Shown here in pieces: positions 59,101 through 64,000 of a DNA stretch of 64,000 nucleotides. The stretch spans positions 983,001 to 1,047,000 of the forward strand of contig NZ_CP151951.1 in NCBI RefSeq assembly GCF_038592985.1, read 5' to 3'. The position numbers and the translations under genes are program-made. Source of the stretch: Paenibacillus sp. FSL R10-2782. GTDB lineage: Bacteria; Bacillota; Bacilli; Paenibacillales; Paenibacillaceae. Positions within the stretch are counted from its first letter, which is position 1. Each line of letters starts with the position of its first letter. The notes under the pieces are model-generated. The model had not been told where the DNA came from. It was given only the letters and a program-made list of their open reading frames with translations, and did not search any database.

Positions 59101-61097
59101 GTATTCTGGATGGACTCGACAAGGAAACGTTCGTGCGTGGTTATGTGTACGGTTACGGCGATCGTATTACCAAAAAGGAATCGTTCAGCCACTTGCTCAA
59201 GGTATGTTATCCGCGTGATGGCGAGGATTCTTCTTTGTTGAAGGAAAAGCTGAGTAACGCTAAAATTACGGATAAACGTCTGCTGGAGGCGGCAATGTAT
59301 GCTCCACAGTGGATTGAAATTGTAGCAGGCTACCTCGGATGGGAAGGTCTTCGCAGTGCTGCATGGTACTTCCATGCACATATTAATGAAGGTTTTTCCG
59401 CCGAGAAGGAAACGATTGTAGCTCATTATTCGCCAATTGCTCCGCAGGATTTTAATGATGGAGCCTTCGATATTCACTGGTTTCATGAGGCCTATGAGAC
59501 GTTGGGCGAGGAACGTTTTGATCTGCTGTACGACTGCGCCAAATATATTTCGGCTGGAGCCAATCATCGCAGGTCCCAGTTATTTGCGGATGCGACGCTG
59601 GGTAAGCTGAAACTGAGTGAAATGAAAAAATCGGTGGAAGACAAACGGAACAAGGAGCATTTGCTGACCTACAGTCTGATTCCTCTTGTCAAACCTCCCG
59701 AACCAGATGTACGGGAACGTTATGACTTCATCCAGAAGTTTCTGGAACAGAGCAAAAAATTCGGGGCACAGCGTAAGGCCAGTGAAGCTCTGGTTTCACG
59801 AATTGCGCTTGGGAATTTGGCACGTAATGCAGGCTATGATGATGTAACCCGGCTCGTGTGGGACATGGAAGCCCGTAAGCTGGAGGATCTTCGGTCTTAT
59901 TTTGAGCCACATGCTTTGGAAGAGGCTACAACGATACAGCTTGTCATTGATGAAGAAGGAACGGCAGATATTGAGATTGTCAGCAAAGGGAAGACGCTGA
60001 AATCTATTCCGTCTCGCTTCAAGAAGGATGAGTATGTTACTGCGTTGAAGGAGCTTAAAGGCGATCTGGTAGATCAGTACCGTAGAGCCCGCAAGGAATT
60101 GGAGCGCTCTATGGAGTCCGGCACGGCCTTTATGATGAAGGAATTAACGGGATTATTAGGCAACCCTGTGCTTGCTCCGTTGGTGCGAACGCTAGTTTTC
60201 AAGGCTGGAGATCGCTTGGGATATTTCAATGAAGATACATCCGGGTTGGCCGATCCTTCGGGTCAACAGTATCCCGTAGGTGAAGAGGACAAGCTGATCA
60301 TCGCTCATCCGCTCCATTTGTACGAAAGTGGTCGTTGGAGCGACTTCCAGAAGGATTTATTTGACCGCCAGATTCGGCAGCCGTTTAAACAGGTGTTCCG
60401 TGAGCTGTATTTGCCGAATGCAGATGAACGTGCAAGTGCCACCGTTTCCCGTCGATATGCAGGACATCAGGTACAACCGAATAAAACGGTAGCCCTGCTG
60501 AAAGGTCGCCAGTGGACGGTCAGCTATGAGGAAGGACTACAGAAGGTGTATTATGCCGAAAACCTGATTGCTAACCTGTACGCGATGGCAGATTGGTTCT
60601 CACCAGCCGATACCGAGGCTCCTACACTGGAGACGGTGCAATTCTTGGATCGGACAACGTATAAGAGTGTGCCGTTGGAGGAGGTTCCTCCAGTGCTGTT
60701 CTCGGAAGTCATACGGGATGTAGATTTGGTCGTCAGTGTCGCCCATGTAGGCGGTGTTGATCCAGAAGCCAGTCTTACGACCATTGAAATGCGCAACGTT
60801 ATTGTGCAGGAATCGCTGCGTTTGTTGAAAATCAGTAATGTACGCTTGGATGGCAATTATGCGCGTGTAGACGGCAGTCTTGGTGAATATGCGGTACATT
60901 TGGGAAGCGGCGGTGTCTACAAGCAGGCGAAGGGAGCGCTGCATATCATTCCGGTGCATTCGCAGCATCGTGGGCGCATCTTTCTGCCGTTCCTGGACGA
61001 AGATCCAAGAACAGCCGAGATTTTATCCAAAATTGTACTGCTGGCTGAGGATCAGAAAATCAAGGATCCGCAAATTCTTGCGCAGCTCCAGGCGTAG
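56127..61097 (+). CDS. Giant DUF4132 (MolR-type) protein with HEAT-like repeats
   Basis: 1656 residues, no signal peptide or membrane helix, so cytosolic. Residues about 30-650 are helical repeats (for example FIFSSLSDKSMSIREFAVAK and LRQSVIGVLLAQPEKSLHSS), HEAT/ARM-like. A long middle region follows (650-1270) with no known motif. Residues about 1340-1640 match the DUF4132/MolR C-terminal domain: WSDFQKDLFDRQIRQPFKQV, RQWTVSYEEGLQKVYYAENL, TIEMRNVIVQESLRLLKI and GRIFLPFLDEDPRTAEI. The function of this domain is unknown; E. coli MolR/YehI members often carry a WGR domain, absent here. Operon partner is the beta-grasp-like protein 15 bp upstream. Possibly a large scaffold or effector in stress or conflict; no catalytic residues can be named. 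Confidence 0.75.
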   Translation: MHQEKNEQEYFTELKGRAAQLDGQQQELAQYVVELGRIHYIREDEEPFNECQRILKEQAEASGDLLFKPLAEVLRQLIGTTAGDVLAYITEHVTEYPYSTGYERKPFRTSDMTFHTSRIYKRMVQLIRMDWIGFSLIDYLTKKDYEHGNDYRIQETISDWIAYELDNGNPQVLEALKGIIYGDNQTALLTRAMIKGMLLSHQEENYHMVGELLAAAKLQEGLRQSIVEQMDEGTPEALVYLLKVVIDQGFIRYSSVVRALAVWTGMGLESANQRVVRQLIEQAYEALTNSELRQEWLTSANANEVYMSLWATAVHEERDLYGQVRQVMEQGATYQKIVALYVLSNSQNKDVRLGISREYLNETDPELQYWVLTNYTNNYFYEWVEGGTVADRIVKVVRTPLLENKEERRKDFERLHALFAQMKKGESTESSKVLDFVNVHHRSDAPIQKMLYLVGYDMDATWIGEIIALKDQISSNLRGELLNQFVRNPDDTVQREFIFSSLSDKSMSIREFAVAKAHKLTLAEEEMQQMEGLLKLKTGSLRQSVIGVLLAQPEKSLHSSLERLLRAKAELQRLGGLEILTKIYASPERAEQYETLKPLADIIQQPTAKEEQLLSKLEQVDAYTEANGFGLYDPNAKEAWLEEKVELGGFRLADIFVCPLEKIKKFLSGLNELVHQHRDVEYTAEYYSGYKETLLIGANFRTVRLAQPNEEAVSMLSLYPLHEEWSRYLQESDMEASELLELVLYDRLESMDQTLDRYYRYFSNHNMDYSELSKHKLLEEWRKDFAEQMYPLDRINEMQRWIAELTYSDQVSTLINAYFLDTPGDKTFDTIDFSLNTLMQSMPKDRPSEDMGMLHLLSSPWIGLEKGRVHDDESFKRFFHTFVNYNELAAVLNHFYSPLDLDDYFKAYEKGLIGVGEVYRELLAGSDSRRHMSSLTNARNTWIASNPEFLEIRRTVIDRLLEVELVRGDLPTEATPKVMGLSRIEGMDYFIRILDGLDKETFVRGYVYGYGDRITKKESFSHLLKVCYPRDGEDSSLLKEKLSNAKITDKRLLEAAMYAPQWIEIVAGYLGWEGLRSAAWYFHAHINEGFSAEKETIVAHYSPIAPQDFNDGAFDIHWFHEAYETLGEERFDLLYDCAKYISAGANHRRSQLFADATLGKLKLSEMKKSVEDKRNKEHLLTYSLIPLVKPPEPDVRERYDFIQKFLEQSKKFGAQRKASEALVSRIALGNLARNAGYDDVTRLVWDMEARKLEDLRSYFEPHALEEATTIQLVIDEEGTADIEIVSKGKTLKSIPSRFKKDEYVTALKELKGDLVDQYRRARKELERSMESGTAFMMKELTGLLGNPVLAPLVRTLVFKAGDRLGYFNEDTSGLADPSGQQYPVGEEDKLIIAHPLHLYESGRWSDFQKDLFDRQIRQPFKQVFRELYLPNADERASATVSRRYAGHQVQPNKTVALLKGRQWTVSYEEGLQKVYYAENLIANLYAMADWFSPADTEAPTLETVQFLDRTTYKSVPLEEVPPVLFSEVIRDVDLVVSVAHVGGVDPEASLTTIEMRNVIVQESLRLLKISNVRLDGNYARVDGSLGEYAVHLGSGGVYKQAKGALHIIPVHSQHRGRIFLPFLDEDPRTAEILSKIVLLAEDQKIKDPQILAQLQA

Positions 61098-61130
61098 GAT
61101 AGAAACTGTAATATAGAGATTCATTTTGAA

Positions 61131-61180
61131 GTAGCGTGAAGCCCTGTCCATGCAGATCCGTGTGGCGGGGCTTCATTATT
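61131..61180 (+). terminator. Terminator after DUF4132 gene
   Basis: TGAAGCCC / GGGGCTTCA stem, inner CATGCAGATCCGTG loop, then TTATTTGT. Confidence 0.7.
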
Positions 61181-61276
61181 TGTGCCCAGATAATTCTTTT
61201 GTTCCTGGCAGGGGTTTGCTAGAATAAAAGGGATTGTGTAAGTCAACGTTGACCATATGCAGGGAGGGACACAAGT

Positions 61277-62260
61277 ATGAGCAAGAAGATCAAATGGGGA
61301 ATTGTCGGCACAGGATGGATTGCAGATCAATTCGCCGCGGATTTGGCACATGTTACGAACGGAGAAGGATACGCTGTAGGCTCACGCACTATTGAAAGCG
61401 CTACCGAATTTGCAGCCAAGCATCAAATTGCACGCGCTTATGGAAGCTACGAGGAACTGGCTCAAGATCCCGAGGTAGATGCTATATACATAGGCACTCC
61501 TCATCCTTTTCATAAAGAAAATGTTCTGACGGCTCTTCGGGCTGGAAAAGCCGTCCTGTGTGAGAAACCTTTCACCGTGAATAGTGGGGAACTGGAGGAA
61601 TTGATCGGCTTAGCACGTGAACATAAGCTGTTCCTGATGGAAGCGATGTGGACACGCTTTTTGCCTCCGATTCGCCAAGTGCGGGAGTGGATAGATGCAG
61701 GACGGATTGGTGAGGTCAAGCTGGTTAAGGCAGAATTTGGTTTTCGTGTAGATTGGAATCCCGAGGGGCGGCTACTGAATCCTGATCTAGGCGGAGGTGC
61801 TTTGTTGGATACGGGGATTTATCCGGTTTCTTTTGCCTCGATGGTGTTCGGTCCTGAACCCAAGCATGTATGGAGTACCGCTCATATCGGGGAAACGGGT
61901 GTCGACGAGACGTTCTCCATCCTGCTGGATTACGGAAACGGGCGCACGGCTATGCTTAACGGGGCAGTTCGTCTCGGACTGACGAATGAGGCATATATTC
62001 ATGGCACAAAGGGATATATCCACATCCCATCTTTCCTGAATAGCACATCGGCTACTTTACATGTGGACGGCGAAGAGGCACAAACCATTCAGGATGAACG
62101 AGCTTCTACAGGGTACGCTTTTGAAGCAGAAGAAGTGGGACGCTGCCTGAATGAAGGCTTGCTCGAAAGTTCCACGATATCTTTGGATGAATCACTGGGT
62201 ATTATGAAGCTGATGGATCAGATTCGCGCACAGTGGGGGCTTCGGTATCCTTTTGAGTAA
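61277..62260 (+). CDS. Gfo/Idh/MocA family oxidoreductase
   Basis: 327 residues. Rossmann opening WGIVGTGWIADQFAADLAH, family motif VLCEKPFTVNSGEL with catalytic Lys, and DLGGGALLDTGIYPVSFASM. The C-terminal domain opens with the dimer-forming beta sheet. Similar in length and motifs to the paralogue at 28162 and to trans-1,2-dihydrobenzene-1,2-diol/sugar dehydrogenases. Substrate unknown. GGGAGG 10 nt ahead of ATG. A decayed GH30 glycosidase follows on the same strand, suggesting an ancestral carbohydrate context. Confidence 0.87.
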   Translation: MSKKIKWGIVGTGWIADQFAADLAHVTNGEGYAVGSRTIESATEFAAKHQIARAYGSYEELAQDPEVDAIYIGTPHPFHKENVLTALRAGKAVLCEKPFTVNSGELEELIGLAREHKLFLMEAMWTRFLPPIRQVREWIDAGRIGEVKLVKAEFGFRVDWNPEGRLLNPDLGGGALLDTGIYPVSFASMVFGPEPKHVWSTAHIGETGVDETFSILLDYGNGRTAMLNGAVRLGLTNEAYIHGTKGYIHIPSFLNSTSATLHVDGEEAQTIQDERASTGYAFEAEEVGRCLNEGLLESSTISLDESLGIMKLMDQIRAQWGLRYPFE

Positions 62261-62299
62261 TCTTCCCGGTTAACGAGTAGTCCACGCCGGTATCCTCAC

Positions 62300-62840
62300 C
62301 AGAAAAATTACCGGGTGTGAACGGAATGCGCCGCCCTGGATGAAATATGCGGGCAGACCTACAATGGCTAGTATTTGGACTATAACGATCCGCGCGTCTA
62401 TTCCGCGTATGCTGACTATTTTGTACGCTATATTCAGGCTTAAGCGAATGAAGATATTCCGATTCAGGCGATTTCCATTCAAAATGAGCCAGAGCTCACT
62501 ACGTCCAAGTATCCCATCATGAGTATGGGGGCAGCCGAGCAGGCAAACTTTATTAAGCATATTTGGTCCTGCCTTAAGTCGGAACAAATTGTCCACCCAG
62601 ATTATTGCTTTTGATCATAACGGGGATACCGGAAGTGAATATGTCCGTACGGTGTTGGGAGATGAGCAAGCCCGAAGCTAACCGCACGGCAAGGCCTTTC
62701 ACTGCTACAAGGGAGAACCCACAGAGATGACAGACGTGCTAATGCCTTCCGAACAAGGCTGTGTACATGACAGAATGCAGCGGGGGCAGTGGAGTACGGA
62801 TTTTGGAGACAATTTTCAATGGAACTCTTCGACTTCATAA
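62300..62840 (+). pseudogene. Decayed GH30 family glycoside hydrolase (glucosylceramidase/xylanase type)
   Basis: Pieces of one GH30 enzyme are readable in order but in different frames with stops: APPWMKYAGRP (about 62327), YADYFVRYIQA-stop (about 62411), then ISIQNEPELTTSKYPIMSMG with the acid/base motif NEPE, FIKHIWSCLKSEQI, TQIIAFDHNGDTGSEYVRTV, KAFHCYKGEPTEM (about 62690) and finally NKAVYMTECSGGSG holding the nucleophile Glu, then an end near LETIFNGTLRLH. At least three frameshifts, one nonsense codon and a missing N-terminal third (no signal peptide) show a dead gene. The start of homology and the deleted part are unclear. Confidence 0.85.
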
Positions 62841-62877
62841 AAAGGCCATTCTTCTGAATGCTTACAGTAGTAGATTT

Positions 62878-62911
62878 AGAGCGCTTAGCCTATCTGGCTA
62901 GGTGCTCTTTC
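62878..62911 (+). terminator. Intrinsic terminator
   Basis: AGAGC-GC-TTAGCC / GGCTA-GG-TGCTCT stem, 5-nt loop, TTTC. Probably the old terminator of the GH30 gene. Confidence 0.75.
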
Positions 62912-62966
62912 TTGTGTGTTTCAAAGTTCAAGCCGCGAAAAGATAAAATTGTAGTATTGTTCTGAA

Positions 62967-62983
62967 ATGGTCGGTCCGACCAT
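62967..62983. promoter_or_regulatory. Perfect 17-bp palindrome (TetR/MarR-like operator)
   Basis: ATGGTCGGTCCGACCAT, 8-1-8 arms, 145 bp ahead of the YqkB-like gene. It may be an operator for an unlinked regulator of that gene; no regulator gene is adjacent in the window. Confidence 0.5.
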
Positions 62984-63127
62984 CACTCAAATCGTTCAAA
63001 AAGTGAGTGCAGTCACACAAGTACATTGAAAAGCTTAACTATAATGTATACATATACATCGTTTTAAATTTCTCCCTTTTGGACCAACGCTTCCAAGCAT
63101 TCATGTATAAAGGAGAAGAATAGCCTC

Positions 63128-63469
63128 ATGGAAATACAATTACAGTTGGATCCCTTGTCAGTTGAACGATTAGCAAGGGCGCTTTCAGCAGAATCGGGAG
63201 TATTTAAGTTGTTTTATGACACAGAGGACTGTGGATGTAACGGCGTAATTGTCATCTTGGTGGTCACTGCGCCCGATGCTACCGATATAGTCATTCAGTC
63301 CGAGCCCTATTGTTTTTTTGTAGACCGGCAGCAGGAGCAGCAATTCGACAGCAGAATGAGGCTTGAGGCAGACCCTAATTATCCGTCGTTTAAATTGAGT
63401 AGCGATGCGGGCCTATTCAGCAGCAACATTAGAATTAAAGATGTGCGTGTAAAATCGTCAAGAACGTAA
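63128..63469 (+). CDS. YqkB-like iron-sulfur biosynthesis-family (HesB-like) protein
   Basis: 113 residues. LFYDTEDCGCNGVIVILVV is the YqkB core: a shortened HesB/IscA fold in which the CGC pair is the only cysteine motif. The usual C-terminal CxC of A-type carriers is absent, so cluster transfer is uncertain. RBS AAGGAGAAG 10 nt ahead. A V4R-type gene remnant follows after 82 bp. Confidence 0.8.
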   Translation: MEIQLQLDPLSVERLARALSAESGVFKLFYDTEDCGCNGVIVILVVTAPDATDIVIQSEPYCFFVDRQQEQQFDSRMRLEADPNYPSFKLSSDAGLFSSNIRIKDVRVKSSRT

Positions 63470-63551
63470 GAATACGAAGGGAAGAAGACGATCTGCTACA
63501 CCGATAATTAGTTAAAATAAATTCACTCTTCGTCAAGGACTGGTGGAAAAT

Positions 63552-63867
63552 ATGAATAAATCAAGTACTGTACAAGAGTTTACATTCGATGATATGAAAA
63601 AGATCTCACGACCTGCTTGATATATTCCGTGAATTAAAAATAGGAGATCCTCACATTGTTCTTGAGGAAGAACATAAAATTCATGTTGCCGTAAAAGATT
63701 GCTTTTGCGAGGGATTACCCGAGATGGAAGGCAATATGGTGTGTGATTTGGAAGGAGCAATCATGGAAGGGGCATTGAGCAAAATCAAAGCTAAGAGAGT
63801 TAATGTCAGAGAAATAAAATGTAATGTAAACGGAGACGACTATTGTGAGTATGAAATCCGTTTTTAG
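63552..63867 (+). pseudogene. V4R-domain protein, frameshifted
   Basis: ATG 63552 (GGTGGAAAA just ahead) opens NKSSTVQEFTFDDMKK and soon meets TGA 63618. From 63598 the +1 frame continues as RSHDLLDIFRELKIGDPHIV, through CFCEGLPEMEGNMVCDLEGA, to VREIKCNVNGDDYCEYEIRF and stop TAG 63865. CDLEGAIMEGAL and KCNVNGDDYCEYEI are the V4R (4-vinyl reductase-like) small-molecule domain signature. One base lost or gained near 63597 would join them into about 105 residues. The second part has no start codon of its own, so this is either a true frameshift or a sequencing error. Confidence 0.7.
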
Positions 63868-63905
63868 CAAGTTGGGAATAAAGCCTAAATAGGGAGTGAT
63901 TTTCA

Positions 63906-64000
63906 GTGGAAAAGAATAATCTTGCCCAATTTCAAGAATATCAGGAGAACAAATTTACTAAACGCATTCTTCATAAAGAAGCGGAAAATGTTATTTTTAT
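63906..64000 (+). CDS. Start of a gene running off the window (probable cupin-like protein)
   Basis: GTG 63906 with AGGGAGTGA 6 nt upstream; 31 codons are visible (MEKNNLAQFQEYQENKFTKR...). The segment FTKRILHKEAENVIF resembles the opening of small cupin proteins, but the part that would carry the metal-binding histidines lies beyond the window. Directly downstream of, and likely cotranscribed with, the V4R gene. Confidence 0.45.
   Translation, partial: MEKNNLAQFQEYQENKFTKRILHKEAENVIF

Noticed and set aside
1..64000. CRISPR arrays, tRNA or rRNA genes
   Set aside because: No regularly spaced direct repeats, cloverleaf-like segments or rRNA signatures were noticed on reading both strands.

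Overview
The window looks like chromosome of a Paenibacillus, probably of the P. polymyxa group (inferred, not searched). Evidence: Gram-positive ribosome binding sites, sigma-A promoters and intrinsic terminators throughout; a Bacillus-order des-desK-desR cold-sensing locus; ZTP and TPP riboswitches; SLH-anchored and stalk-domain secreted proteins; a family 3 pectate lyase and a decayed GH30 glycanase that fit plant-associated saccharolytic life. No rRNA, tRNA, CRISPR array, intact transposase or prophage core was found.

Layout. 1-5.6 kb: end of a WYL regulator, DJ-1/PfpI and VOC proteins, a HEAT protein, an amino-acid permease and a GNAT acetyltransferase. 5.8-12.4 kb: a secreted protein, a 969-residue SLH surface protein, a nitroreductase with divergent HxlR regulator, and a Fur-box-controlled siderophore-binding lipoprotein. 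12.5-18.8 kb: a sugar locus (LacI regulator, amylo-alpha-1,6-glucosidase-type enzyme, ABC binding protein and two permeases) with two matching LacI operators and a cre site. 19-22.3 kb: a secreted RCC1/stalk protein and fchA-folD under a ZTP riboswitch. 22.4-25.4 kb: des-desKR. 25.6-30.6 kb: two deoxynucleoside kinases, an Rpn nuclease with an apparent internal antitoxin start, an oxidoreductase, and RtcB RNA ligase.

30.7-36.9 kb is a quinate/shikimate cluster: YdiB-type dehydrogenase, two YdiM/YdiN-like MFS transporters, a LysR regulator, AroD and shikimate kinase. It resembles the E. coli ydiM-ydiN-ydiB-aroD neighbourhood and could feed imported quinate or shikimate into chorismate synthesis. 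37-46 kb: pectate lyase, an APH-fold kinase with a GT4 glycosyltransferase (CotS/CotSA-like pairing), an AraJ-type MFS exporter, cysteine synthase with an aldo/keto reductase, and a tandem WYL regulator pair. 46.3-48.4 kb is an odd cassette (a beta-rich virion-like protein and a DUF4183 spore-surface protein) flanked by near-identical inverted 20-mers. 48.6-55.3 kb: an RlaP/YcgL nucleotidyltransferase, a TPP riboswitch driving ykoE-ykoD-ykoC, and metN-metI-metQ.

55.6-61.1 kb is the strongest candidate for an undescribed system: a 139-residue protein with ubiquitin-like/MoaD-like (beta-grasp) features, 15 bp upstream of a 1656-residue HEAT-rich DUF4132 (MolR-type) protein, with a LexA-like box upstream. 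The window ends with another oxidoreductase, a GH30 pseudogene, a YqkB-like protein, a frameshifted V4R protein and the start of a probable cupin.
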